A stretch of DNA of 37,190 nucleotides from an uncultured Parabacteroides sp. GTDB lineage: Bacteria > Bacteroidota > Bacteroidia > Bacteroidales > Tannerellaceae. The number at the start of each line of letters is the position of its first letter. The first letter of the stretch is position 1. A model generated the notes under the pieces. It made no database searches. It was not told where the DNA came from and worked only from the letters and a program-made list of their open reading frames with translations. Below, one piece after another: positions 8,477-16,875 of the stretch. Made by a program: the position numbers and the translations under genes. The stretch spans positions 1 to 37,190 of the forward strand of contig URGO01000010.1 in NCBI GenBank assembly GCA_900547435.1. The letters run 5' to 3'.

Positions 8477-10060
8477 ATGACAGATCAGATAAAAATTAGT
8501 GAAGTCTCGGCTATCCTTCGCAAAGAACTGGAAGATATCAATACCGGCATCAAGTTGGAAGAGGTCGGAACGGTCTTGCAGGTGAGTGATGGCGTGGTCC
8601 GAATCTATGGTCTTGACAATGCTGAAGCAAACGAATTGCTTCGTTTTGACAATGGCATAGAGGCTATTGTCATGAACTTGGAGGAGGATAATGTGGGTGC
8701 GGTCTTATTGGGACCGACCGACTTGATCAAAGAGGGCGATACCGTAAAACGTACGGGGCGTATTGCTTCCATCAATGTGAGCGAGAGCATGATTGGGCGT
8801 GTTATCGACCCGTTGGGCAATCCGTTGGATGGGAAAGGTGAAATCACGGGTGAGACTTGTGAGATGCCTTTGGAACGCAAAGCTCCGGGTGTTATCTATC
8901 GTCAACCGGTGAACGAGCCGTTGCAGACCGGAATCAAAGCTATTGACGCAATGATTCCTATCGGTCGAGGACAACGTGAGTTGATTATTGGAGACCGTCA
9001 GACGGGTAAGACAGCTATTGCCATTGATACGATTATCAATCAGCGTGCGGCTTATGAGGCGGGTGACCCTGTTTATTGTATTTATGTAGCTATCGGCCAA
9101 AAAGGTTCTACCGTTGCGGCTTTGGTGAATACCTTGCAGGAGAAAGGGGCTATGGACTATACAATTGTGGTCAGCGCTACGGCTTCCGACCCTGCTGCCA
9201 TGCAGTATTTCGCACCTTTTGCCGGTGCGGCTATTGGTGAGTATTTCCGGGATAGCGGGCGTCATGCGTTGGTGGTTTACGATGACTTGTCCAAGCAGGC
9301 GGTTGCCTATCGTGAGGTGTCATTGGTTCTTCGTCGTCCATCCGGGCGTGAAGCTTATCCGGGTGATATTTTCTATTTGCACTCTCGTTTGTTGGAACGT
9401 GCGGCAAAGATTATCAAACAGCAGGAGGTAGCAGAACAGATGAACGACCTTCCAGACAGCATGAAGGGAAGAGTGAAAGGTGGTGGTTCGTTGACGGCAT
9501 TGCCTATCATCGAGACACAGGCAGGAGATGTGTCGGCCTATATCCCGACGAATGTGATTTCTATCACGGATGGACAGATTTTCTTGGAAACAGATTTGTT
9601 CAATCAGGGTAATCGTCCGGCTATCAATGTCGGTATTTCGGTATCTCGTGTCGGTGGTTATGCTCAGTTGAATGCCATGAAGAAAGTGGCCGGCACGTTG
9701 AAGATTGACCAAGCGCAATATCGCGAACTGGAATCGTTCGCTAAGTTCGGTGGGGATATGGACCCGGTTACGGCGTTTACCATTGATAAAGGTCAGAAGA
9801 ACACCCGACTCTTGATACAACCGCAATACAGTCCGATGCCTGTGGAAAAGCAGATTGCCATTCTTTATTGCGGAACAAACGGTTTGCTGAAGGATGTGCC
9901 GTTGGATAAAGTGCATGATTTTGAGAAACTCTTTTTAGAGTCATTGGCTACAAGCCATCAGCGTGATGTGCTGGATGTATTGAAGAACGGTACGATCAAT
10001 GATGACGTTTGCCTTATCCTGAAGGAGACAGCAGAGAAAATCGCAGCATCTTTTAAATAA
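8477..10060 (+). CDS. atpA: F1Fo ATP synthase subunit alpha
   Basis: Non-catalytic nucleotide-binding F1 subunit (527 residues). Walker A is GDRQTGKT at residues 172-179. Also visible are the DPLGNPLDGKG segment, PGDIFYLHSRLLERA and GGDMDPVT near the C-terminus. Length and order of domains (beta barrel, nucleotide-binding domain, helical C-domain) are normal. It lies 14 bp after atpH and 13 bp before the chosen start of atpG. Confidence 0.98.
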   Translation: MTDQIKISEVSAILRKELEDINTGIKLEEVGTVLQVSDGVVRIYGLDNAEANELLRFDNGIEAIVMNLEEDNVGAVLLGPTDLIKEGDTVKRTGRIASINVSESMIGRVIDPLGNPLDGKGEITGETCEMPLERKAPGVIYRQPVNEPLQTGIKAIDAMIPIGRGQRELIIGDRQTGKTAIAIDTIINQRAAYEAGDPVYCIYVAIGQKGSTVAALVNTLQEKGAMDYTIVVSATASDPAAMQYFAPFAGAAIGEYFRDSGRHALVVYDDLSKQAVAYREVSLVLRRPSGREAYPGDIFYLHSRLLERAAKIIKQQEVAEQMNDLPDSMKGRVKGGGSLTALPIIETQAGDVSAYIPTNVISITDGQIFLETDLFNQGNRPAINVGISVSRVGGYAQLNAMKKVAGTLKIDQAQYRELESFAKFGGDMDPVTAFTIDKGQKNTRLLIQPQYSPMPVEKQIAILYCGTNGLLKDVPLDKVHDFEKLFLESLATSHQRDVLDVLKNGTINDDVCLILKETAEKIAASFK

Positions 10061-10073
10061 GGAGTAGGTGGAT

Positions 10074-10943
10074 ATGGCATCATTGAAAGAAATCAAAAAT
10101 AGAATCGCTTCAATCAAGAGCACGCAGAAGATTACCGCTGCGATGAAGATGGTTTCGTCAGCCAAATTGCATCATACGCAGGCAGCTACCGAACGGACTT
10201 TGGCTTATTCAACGCAGTTGTCGGGAATCTTGCATAGTTTGCTTTCTGCAGAAGCCGAAATGGATTCTCCTTATACGGTGAGTCGCGATGTGAAGAATGT
10301 TGCCATTGTAGTTTGTTCCTCTAATACAGGGCTGTGCGGTAGTTTTAATGCGAACGTATGGAAGGCTTTAGAGGAGGTGATTCATAGTTATGAAAAGCAA
10401 AACGTGAATTTGCAGTTTTATCCGATAGGAAAGAAGATTGCCAAAGAACTGGAGAATGCAGGATATGCATACGATGCTGAGTTTGTCGGATTGGCAGATC
10501 ACCTTTCGTATGCTGAGGCGGCCAAGTTGGCTACCCGGTTACAGGAACTGTTCGTGGCAGGCGAGGTAGATAAGGTTGATTTGTTATATCATCATTATAA
10601 GAATATGGTACAGCAAATCCTGATGCATCCTACTTATCTGCCGCTTTCTCTGGAGGATAAGCAAGTGGAAGGAGGCAGTTCTGAATATGTGACGGATTAT
10701 ATCTTGGAACCTTCCGTAGAACAATTGCAGCAATTGTTGTTCCCTAAGATGCTGAACTTGCAAATATATACGGCTTTGCTGGATACGACTACCGCAGAAC
10801 ATGCGGCTCGTATGATGGCTATGCAGACAGCAAATGATAATGCCAACGATTTGATTCAAGAACTGACACTTCAATACAACAAGACACGTCAGCAAGCTAT
10901 TACTAATGAATTGCTGGATATTGTGGGAGGTATGAGCAAATAG
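10074..10943 (+). CDS. atpG: F1Fo ATP synthase subunit gamma
   Basis: Rotor shaft of F1 (289 residues). The N-terminal helix MASLKEIKNRIASIKSTQK and the C-terminal helix ending in QAITNELLDIVGGMSK form the coiled coil that turns inside the alpha/beta hexamer. A GTG six bases upstream is in frame, but the ATG at 10074 is preferred because a GGAG ribosome-binding site lies about 9 bp before it. This is the last gene of the operon, followed by a hairpin terminator. Confidence 0.97.
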   Translation: MASLKEIKNRIASIKSTQKITAAMKMVSSAKLHHTQAATERTLAYSTQLSGILHSLLSAEAEMDSPYTVSRDVKNVAIVVCSSNTGLCGSFNANVWKALEEVIHSYEKQNVNLQFYPIGKKIAKELENAGYAYDAEFVGLADHLSYAEAAKLATRLQELFVAGEVDKVDLLYHHYKNMVQQILMHPTYLPLSLEDKQVEGGSSEYVTDYILEPSVEQLQQLLFPKMLNLQIYTALLDTTTAEHAARMMAMQTANDNANDLIQELTLQYNKTRQQAITNELLDIVGGMSK

Positions 10944-10989
10944 TGTTCGGCTTATATTGCATAGATGGCCATGGATATGGTCAAAACAG

Positions 10990-11030
10990 ACAGATCGTTT
11001 CACCGCTGTGGAACGATCTGTTGCTTGTTC
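10990..11030 (+). terminator. Terminator of the atp operon
   Basis: A 12-bp stem (10990-11001 with 11010-11021, core CAGATCGTT / AACGATCTG, one G-T pair) with an 8-nt loop is followed by TGCTTGTTCTG. It lies 47 bp after the atpG stop, between convergent genes. Confidence 0.75.
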
Positions 11031-11065
11031 TGTATATGCGGATAGCGTTTCTTCCTTTTTATACT

Positions 11066-12253
11066 TTAATGTTCTTTCCCTATCCAGGTGAGCTTATGCC
11101 AAAGGGTTTCCAATGGACCACGACGGAAATGGCGGAACCACCAATGCGCAAAGGCTAATTGCAACAAGAAGAATACGATTCCGATAAGGAGACTTAGGGT
11201 TGTTCCGCAATACCGGTGCATCTCCAATCCGTAACCAAAGTAAATGAAGCTCCCGATAAAAGACTGCATCACATAGTCGGTCAGACTCATCTTTCCGTAA
11301 GGAACCAATATCTGTTGTATCTTCCCTTTGTTTATCCAATAGAGTAAAAGGAAAGTGCTGACAATAACCAGCATGAATGCTAAATTATACCAAGAGTTCC
11401 AGATGGTTTCCAAGGTGGCTTTCAGAAAAGGATTGGTGGTTAGCGAGTAGATAAATCCTTTCAGATAATAAAGGAGGACAGCACTTAACAAGGCATAGAT
11501 GCCAGTTTTTTGCCAAAAATACATTACCTTCTCATGAGTGGTTTCCGTCAATCGGAATAATCCTTTTCGTCCTAAAAGCATCCCGATCATGAAGAGAGAC
11601 GCGGTTTGGAATACCCTTCCGTAACACCATGCCCAATTTAGGCTGGCAAGTTGTCCGGTAATAAAATTGACTTTTATCATTTCCCATAATGAATGTCCGC
11701 CTAATTGCGGATAAACGTCTGCCAATGAAAAAATCATTTGTTGCGGATTTGCTGCCGGACATAGTAACGCATAAACTACTTAGCACCATTCTAATGGTTG
11801 GAGCATCAGAATAAGGGCAATCCATGCTACAGCCTTGTCCGACAAATGCCTTACCGGAACTAATACAAAACCTATTAAAGCGTACAAGACCAATATCTCT
11901 CCGGGAAAGAAGGAAGCATTGACAAATCCGAAACCAAGCAATAAGACAAGCCTCCACATATATCGATTGCGGAAATCTTCGCCACGTTTCTCGCAGTTAT
12001 GGCTTTGTAAATAAAATGTGAATCCAAACAATAAAGCAAAATTGGCGTATGCTTTACCGGAAAAGAGGAAAAACAGCATATCCCATAAAGTGTTGTCTAA
12101 ACTTGAAAGTATCGGAGATGTTGTTTCCGGAAAGGAATAAAAATTGAAATGTTCAATGTTGTGTAGTAAGACAATGCCCATGACGGCGAAACCTCGCAAG
12201 GCATCAATTGCCAGAACCCGCTCTTTGTCTGAGCGTAAAGATACGTTCTCCAT
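11066..12253 (-). pseudogene. DUF418/YeiB-like membrane protein, interrupted by an in-frame TAA
   Basis: Polytopic inner-membrane protein whose start (RVLAIDALRGFAVMGIVLLHN) is typical of the YeiB/DUF418 and related acyltransferase-like families. The C-terminal half holds the DUF418 region (LGRKGLFRL, then GKMSLTDYVMQS). Read through, it is about 395 residues, normal for the family. A TAA at 11780-11782 follows residue 157 (PLEWC-stop-VVYALL), and the frame continues without any shift to 11066. The original codon could have been CAA or another one-step neighbour. The C-terminal half has no nearby good start, so the protein is probably not made whole. Confidence 0.85.
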
Positions 12254-12307
12254 TTTTTAGAGTTTAATTGAGTTAATAATAAGTTTGCTTTCTTTAGAAA
12301 TTGTTTG

Positions 12308-12315
12308 CAAAGATA
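12308..12315 (-). promoter_or_regulatory. -7 promoter element for the DUF418 gene
   Basis: Minus-strand TATCTTTG, an exact TAnnTTTG match about 55 bp upstream of the ATG at 12253. Confidence 0.5.
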
Positions 12316-12354
12316 TAAAGATAAATGGGAAAAGGGAAATTGTAATAGCTTGAG

Positions 12355-12406
12355 AGATAAAAAACAGCCTTGATGACCTATTCGGATAAATCATCAAGGC
12401 TGTTTT
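12355..12406 (-). terminator. Intrinsic terminator after the thioredoxin-fold gene
   Basis: A perfect 16-bp stem (12361-12376 with 12391-12406, core CAGCCTTGATGA / TCATCAAGGCTG) with a 14-nt loop. On the minus strand it ends in a run of six T. It lies 30 bp beyond the stop of the gene at 12437-12943. Confidence 0.85.
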
Positions 12407-12436
12407 AGCTTACAATAGTAATGGTGTAATTTTCAT

Positions 12437-12943
12437 TTAAATCTGCTTCCAAAGTTCTTCCAGCCGTTCAGGAGTTATGTTAGCGGCTATGATTACTCCT
12501 TCATCGTTCACTAAAAAGTTCTTCAGACCCTTGTCTAATTTGTACTTTTTAAAGACCTCCGACTGGTTGCCTTGCCTCTCGTGTAATTGGGCGGTGCCTT
12601 CAAGCTTGTCCATCTTGACCGTTTCTTCAAAAACTGATGTCTTTTTATCCAAAGAGATGGAATACATCGCCACTTTTTCCGTAGAGGCATTCAATTTGTT
12701 AACCTCGTTCCACAACTTGACGTTCCGTGCTCTGGATTCTGCGTCATAAGCGGCCCAGAAATTGATCAGCGTGTAACGTCCGTTCTGGTTCTGAAAATGA
12801 ATCGTGGATTCATTTTCTTCCAATTTGATTCTCGGTGCAAGGTCGCCCGGATTCACACCCTCGACAGGCTTTGCATTTTTGGTTTCGGCTGCAATTCCCA
12901 AGAATGCGACCGAAGCCACGAGAAGATAAGCTTTTAGCTTCAT
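12437..12943 (-). CDS. Secreted thioredoxin-fold protein without cysteines
   Basis: 168 residues with an N-terminal signal peptide (MKLKAYLLVASVAFLGIAAE). Next come a TlpA/AhpC-like segment (GDLAPRIKLEE, then YTLINFWAAYDAESRARN) and a thioredoxin-like end (NFLVNDEGVIIAANITPERLEEL). In redox-active relatives the FWA segment leads into a CxxC pair. Here it reads FWAAYDAES and the whole protein has no cysteine, so thiol-disulfide exchange is not possible. The job is unknown; a scaffold or binding role in the periplasm is a guess. It has its own promoter and terminator. Confidence 0.85.
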   Translation of the reverse strand: MKLKAYLLVASVAFLGIAAETKNAKPVEGVNPGDLAPRIKLEENESTIHFQNQNGRYTLINFWAAYDAESRARNVKLWNEVNKLNASTEKVAMYSISLDKKTSVFEETVKMDKLEGTAQLHERQGNQSEVFKKYKLDKGLKNFLVNDEGVIIAANITPERLEELWKQI

Positions 12944-13101
12944 ATACTATTATTTATGTTAAACATAACCGACAGGAAAACGAAAGTTTCATTTTCGCAA
13001 GCTCTTTATCCCTAAAGAAAGCTTGGTCGGCTCCTGATTTTCAGGAAAGGAGATGGAGTGCCTTTCACTAAAGTGCTCACTTTCATCTCTTAAAACTGCG
13101 G

Positions 13102-13109
13102 CAAAGATA
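13102..13109 (-). promoter_or_regulatory. -7 promoter element with long leader
   Basis: Minus-strand TATCTTTG, exact TAnnTTTG. It implies a leader of about 150 nt before the ATG at 12943. The leader contains short self-complementary stretches such as CCTGAAAATCAGG, but no known riboswitch was recognised. Confidence 0.5.
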
Positions 13110-13203
13110 ATAGGAAAACCCCAATGCTGAATTGTTGTAAATCAATTTCGGCGAATTAACAGCTTTTTTTATATCTTATGCCCAATATTTTAATAGAAAA
13201 ATC

Positions 13204-13211
13204 TACATTTG
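13204..13211 (+). promoter_or_regulatory. -7 promoter element for the MATE gene
   Basis: TACATTTG, an exact TAnnTTTG match ending only 7 bp before the ATG at 13219. If used, the mRNA would be nearly leaderless at that ATG, or translation would begin at the in-frame ATG at 13240. Confidence 0.45.
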
Positions 13212-13218
13212 TAGTCTC

Positions 13219-14568
13219 ATGCAAGACAAATTTACATATATGACAACGGCGCCAATCCCTAAATTGGTGACCTCTTTGGCTGTACCTACGATTATAAGTA
13301 TGCTGATTACGGCATTTTATAATATAGCGGATACCTATTTTGTGGGGAAAATCAATACGCAAGCTACGGCTGCGGTCGGAATTGCTTTTTCGGTAATGGC
13401 GATCATTCAGGCTCTTGGTTTTTTCTTTGGGCATGGTTCCGGCAATTATATATCACGTAAGTTAGGCGCTAAAGATACCCGGAGTGCGGAGAAAATGGCT
13501 TCGACCGGATTTTTCTGCTCGCTGATTGTCGGGGTGTTTGTTATGTTGCTCGGATTGCTCTTTATTACACCTTTGTCTAAAGCCTTGGGCTCTACACCTA
13601 CTATTCTTCCTTATACGGAGAAGTATTTAGGCATAGTATTGCTGGGGGCCCCTTTTATGGCGGCTTCTTTGGTACTGAACAACCAGATGCGTTTTCAGGG
13701 GAATGCGGTATATGCCATGATTGGCATAACTGTAGGGGCTGTTATCAATATCGGATTGGACCCTTTGCTCATGTTTACGTTTGGATTAGGAATCAGCGGA
13801 GCGGCTATTGCTACCGTTACCAGCCAGATTTGCAGTTTTCTTGTGCTTTGGGTGATGGAACACCGAGGTAACAACATTCGGATTAGTTGGGCGAATTTTA
13901 CCCCTACACCAGATATGCTTAAAGAAATTGTCCAAGGAGGAACTCCTTCATTGTTCCGGCAGGGGTTGAGCAGTTTGGCTACTATTTGTTTGAACCATTC
14001 GGCCGGAATGTATGGCGATGCAGCTATTGCTGGTATGTCTATAGTCACGCGGATATGTGCTTTCATCAATTCGTTTGTTATCGGATTCGGACAAGGGTTC
14101 CAACCTGTATGCGGATTCAATTATGGTGCAGGAATTTATGAGCGGGTAAAGTCTGGATTTTGGTTTTGTGTGCGTGTCGGTTCTTTGTTCCTTTTGGTTT
14201 GTTCGGCTATCGGATTCATTTTTTCCCCGGAAATCATTGAGACATTCCGGAAAGGAGACCCGGCTGTTACCGCTATAGGGACAACCGCGTTACGCTGGCA
14301 ATTGGTGTCGCTTCCGTTAAGTGCTTGGAATGTATTGTGTAATATGATGTTGCAAACCAACCGTAAGCCGGTCCCGGCTACTATTCTCGCAGCTTCCCGT
14401 CAAGGAATGTTTTTTATTCCTTTGGTTTGGATTCTTCCATTGTTTTTGGGTTTGACAGGTGTAGAGATAACTCCCGCAATAGCGGATGTATGTTCTGCTT
14501 TGCTTGCTATTCCGTTGACACGCAAGGTGCTGCTGGAAATGAAAACAGAAGGATCAGTTAAAAAATAA
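13219..14568 (+). CDS. MATE family multidrug/cation antiporter
   Basis: Inner-membrane exporter of the MATE family (449 residues) that expels organic cations or drugs in exchange for sodium or protons. It shows about 12 hydrophobic segments in two similar halves, each opening in the typical way (PIPKLVTSLAVPTIISMLITAFYNIADTYFVGKI at the start is split here only by length, and VQGGTPSLFRQGLSSLATI opens the second half). Residues such as GQGFQPVCGFNYGA are characteristic of the NorM/DinF-type group. The start at 13219 is kept because family members often have a few residues before YMTTAP. The MBL-fold gene follows 7 bp later, so the two are probably cotranscribed. Substrate cannot be predicted. 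Confidence 0.93.
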   Translation: MQDKFTYMTTAPIPKLVTSLAVPTIISMLITAFYNIADTYFVGKINTQATAAVGIAFSVMAIIQALGFFFGHGSGNYISRKLGAKDTRSAEKMASTGFFCSLIVGVFVMLLGLLFITPLSKALGSTPTILPYTEKYLGIVLLGAPFMAASLVLNNQMRFQGNAVYAMIGITVGAVINIGLDPLLMFTFGLGISGAAIATVTSQICSFLVLWVMEHRGNNIRISWANFTPTPDMLKEIVQGGTPSLFRQGLSSLATICLNHSAGMYGDAAIAGMSIVTRICAFINSFVIGFGQGFQPVCGFNYGAGIYERVKSGFWFCVRVGSLFLLVCSAIGFIFSPEIIETFRKGDPAVTAIGTTALRWQLVSLPLSAWNVLCNMMLQTNRKPVPATILAASRQGMFFIPLVWILPLFLGLTGVEITPAIADVCSALLAIPLTRKVLLEMKTEGSVKK

Positions 14569-14575
14569 ATAGTTT

Positions 14576-15394
14576 ATGGAGTCATTTGTCATTACAACAT
14601 TGGTGGAAAATTGTGTCTATAACCGGAATTTACGGGCCGAACATGGTTTGTCTCTCTATATTCGGACTCCTGATTCTCGGATTTTATTTGATACCGGACA
14701 GAGTGGGTTGCTGTTGCGCAATGCGGAATTGTTGCATATCGATCTTCGGGAAGTTGATTATTTGATTCTTTCTCATGGGCATAGCGACCATAGCGGTGGG
14801 CTGCAGGCTTTTCTGGAAGTTAACCAAAAGGCAACAGTTGTATGCAAAGAGAGTATTTGGAACCGGAAATTCAAGAAGTCTCGCGAGAACGGTCTTATGG
14901 ATGCCGGACGGTTGGATAGGACGCGATTTCGTTTTTTGACAGATACAGAAGAACTTTGTCCCGGCGTAGTTCTTTCTCCTCATATTCCTATATATAATCC
15001 TGACGATACCCACTTTGAATCATTTTATACGGAGGTGGATGGTATACGGATTCCGGACAGGTTTGAGGATGAGCTGGTTCTTTATTTGACGACAACAGAT
15101 ACCTTTTCTGTAGTCAGTGCCTGTTCGCATCGCGGAATTACCAATATGATAGAACAAGGTAAACACCTTTTCCCCAATCGGATGTTACATACCGTGATAG
15201 GTGGTTTTCATATTCATGGGGCAGGAGACGAGAAATTGTCGGTTATTACGGATTATTTCAAAGATAATCCTTCCCGATATATTGGCGTATGTCATTGCAC
15301 CGGTGTGGACCAGTTCCCAAGGATTGTAGAGAAGCTGCCTCAGTCAACTATATTTTATAATTATGTCGGAAATCAGTTCACGATAGAACGCTGA
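14576..15394 (+). CDS. Metallo-beta-lactamase-fold hydrolase
   Basis: 272 residues. The metal-binding signature SHGHSDHSGG has H67, H69, D71 and H72. Further ligands are likely in the ACSHRG segment and in GGFHIHG. The late CHCTG motif and the MBL arrangement resemble proteins annotated as 7,8-dihydropterin-6-methyl-4-aminobenzene phosphate synthase-like, a label that says little about the true substrate. There is no signal peptide, so it is cytosolic. It follows the MATE gene closely and its stop codon touches the first unit of a 22-nt repeat array. Confidence 0.9.
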   Translation: MESFVITTLVENCVYNRNLRAEHGLSLYIRTPDSRILFDTGQSGLLLRNAELLHIDLREVDYLILSHGHSDHSGGLQAFLEVNQKATVVCKESIWNRKFKKSRENGLMDAGRLDRTRFRFLTDTEELCPGVVLSPHIPIYNPDDTHFESFYTEVDGIRIPDRFEDELVLYLTTTDTFSVVSACSHRGITNMIEQGKHLFPNRMLHTVIGGFHIHGAGDEKLSVITDYFKDNPSRYIGVCHCTGVDQFPRIVEKLPQSTIFYNYVGNQFTIER

Positions 15395-15480
15395 AAAAGC
15401 TCCCATCCTTTGACGAAAAAGCATGTACCCTTTTCTTCCGAAGGGCGCACCCTTTTTAGGGAAAGCTCCCGTCCTTTTTC
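15393..15480. repeat. 22-nt periodic tandem array upstream of trmD
   Basis: Four units in exact register. CCTTT occurs at 15407, 15429, 15451 and 15473. The other conserved block is at 15398 (AGCTCCC), 15420 (AGCATGT), 15442 (AGGGCGC) and 15464 (AGCTCCC). GAAAAAGC is found at 15393 and 15415. Units run from GAAAA-type ends to CCTTTT-type ends with a variable middle. The outer ends CTGAAAAAG and CTTTTTCAG are complementary, so the whole array could fold. It shares its period and end style with arrays near 3087 and 25518. Confidence 0.72.
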
Positions 15481-15525
15481 AGAGATTTTTTTAGGGATTG
15501 TATGAGGAGATTAGAGGGAAAAACG

Positions 15526-15533
15526 TATCTTTG
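15526..15533 (+). promoter_or_regulatory. -7 promoter element for trmD
   Basis: TATCTTTG, an exact TAnnTTTG match 38 bp upstream of the trmD ATG and just downstream of the 22-nt array. Confidence 0.55.
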
Positions 15534-15570
15534 TATGCCAAAGATGAAATAAGGAAAAGAGAAAGAAACT

Positions 15571-16248
15571 ATGCGCATAGATATATTGACAGTTTTGCCG
15601 GAGATGATTGATGGAATGGTTAATTGTTCGATTGTAAAACGAGCCCAAGATAAAGGCTTGGCGGAGATTCATCTTCATAATTTGCGAGATTATACAACCA
15701 ATAAGTGGCGTCGTGTGGATGATTATCCGTTTGGAGGTGAGGCCGGGATGGTGATGCAGATAGAACCGATTGACCGTGCTCTTTCGGCCTTGAAGGCGGA
15801 AAGAGAATATGATGAAGTGATTTATACATCACCAGATGGAGAAACTTTTAATCAGCAAATGGCAAACAGTATGTCTATGCTGAATAATTTGATTATCTTA
15901 TGCGGGCATTATAAGGGTATTGATTATCGTATTCGGGAACATTTGATTACCAAAGAGATATCCGTAGGTGATTATGTCCTTACTGGAGGAGAACTGGCTG
16001 CGGCGATTATTACGGATGCGGTGGTTCGTTTGATACCGGGTGTGATAGGGGATGAGCAAAGCGCATTGTCCGATTCTTTTCAGGACGATTTGCTGGCGCC
16101 TCCGGTTTATACGCGTCCGGCCGAATATAAGGGCTGGAAGGTCCCGGAAGTTTTGCTCTCAGGACATCAGCGCAAAATAGAAGAATGGCGATTGCAGCAA
16201 GCTCAGGAAAGGACTGCCCGTTTGCGTCCAGATTTATTGAAAAAGTAA
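15571..16248 (+). CDS. trmD: tRNA (guanine37-N1)-methyltransferase
   Basis: Transfers a methyl group from S-adenosylmethionine to N1 of G37 next to the anticodon, preventing +1 frameshifts. The 225-residue SPOUT protein shows the knot segments IILCGHYKGIDYR and GDYVLTGGELAA, then SDSFQDDLLAPPVYTRP and LSGHQRKIEEWR in the C-terminal tRNA-binding part. Length is normal. In many bacteria trmD sits with rpsP, rimM and rplS; here it stands alone behind its own promoter, with a DUF2148 gene 82 bp downstream. Confidence 0.97.
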   Translation: MRIDILTVLPEMIDGMVNCSIVKRAQDKGLAEIHLHNLRDYTTNKWRRVDDYPFGGEAGMVMQIEPIDRALSALKAEREYDEVIYTSPDGETFNQQMANSMSMLNNLIILCGHYKGIDYRIREHLITKEISVGDYVLTGGELAAAIITDAVVRLIPGVIGDEQSALSDSFQDDLLAPPVYTRPAEYKGWKVPEVLLSGHQRKIEEWRLQQAQERTARLRPDLLKK

Positions 16249-16330
16249 ATATTAGTTCTTATAATAAGTTGGTGAGTTTGTTCATAAATCTAACTTAAAA
16301 CTTATAAGCTCAAAAAACGTACAAACTGAA

Positions 16331-16870
16331 ATGATTGAAAACGAAAGAAATATAAGGCATCAATTGGTCTTGGATGCGGCTCGCCGAATGATGTTGGCGG
16401 CGCGAACCGCACCGAAAGGAAAAGGTATTGATATTATAGAAATAGGTGTGGCGACAGACGATGATATCCTGCGTTTGTCGGATGAGATGCTTCGTATAGC
16501 GGCAGATACGGGCTTGAAGTTCTTTTTGCGTGATGCCGAGAATATCAAAAGTGCGGAGGCTATTGTGTTGCTTGGAACGCGTCAGCAGGTACAAGGCTTG
16601 AATTGTGCGCATTGCGGATTTGCGACTTGTGCTGAAAAGCCGGAAACGGTTCCCTGTGCGATTAATTCCGTCGATTTGGGAATAGCCATAGGTTCCGCTT
16701 GTGCTACGGCAGCGGATCTGAGAGTGGATACGCGCGTGATGTTCAGCGCCGGATTGGCGGCGCAGCATTTGCATTTCTTGGGTGAAGAATGCAGATGCGT
16801 GATGGCGATACCGGTAAGCGCCTCTTCCAAGAATCCGTTTTTTGATCGTAAACCGAAAGAAAACAAATAA
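16331..16870 (+). CDS. DUF2148 (ferredoxin-domain, COG4739) protein
   Basis: 179 residues of the DUF2148 family. The cysteine cluster CAHCGFATC, followed by VPCAINSVDLGIAIGSACATA, suggests an iron-sulfur or metal site. The tail LAAQHLHFLGEECRCVMAIPVSASSKNPFFDRK is typical of the family and is described here by its ends only. No reaction is known for the family. It is only 5 bp from the next gene, so the two are probably cotranscribed. Confidence 0.88.
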   Translation: MIENERNIRHQLVLDAARRMMLAARTAPKGKGIDIIEIGVATDDDILRLSDEMLRIAADTGLKFFLRDAENIKSAEAIVLLGTRQQVQGLNCAHCGFATCAEKPETVPCAINSVDLGIAIGSACATAADLRVDTRVMFSAGLAAQHLHFLGEECRCVMAIPVSASSKNPFFDRKPKENK

Positions 16871-16875
16871 ATGAT

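Noticed and set aside
3807..10943. Sodium-translocating N-ATPase
   Set aside because: The beta-epsilon-first order is similar, but delta is present and the c subunit lacks the sodium-binding glutamine and serine.
10943..11158. A 71-codon open frame after atpG
   Set aside because: It reads through the operon terminator hairpin and into the antisense strand of the DUF418 gene.
13012..13084. A fourth 22-nt repeat array in the leader at 13 kb
   Set aside because: GAAAG and CTTTC blocks are present, but their spacing (18, 24, 28) does not keep a 22-nt phase.
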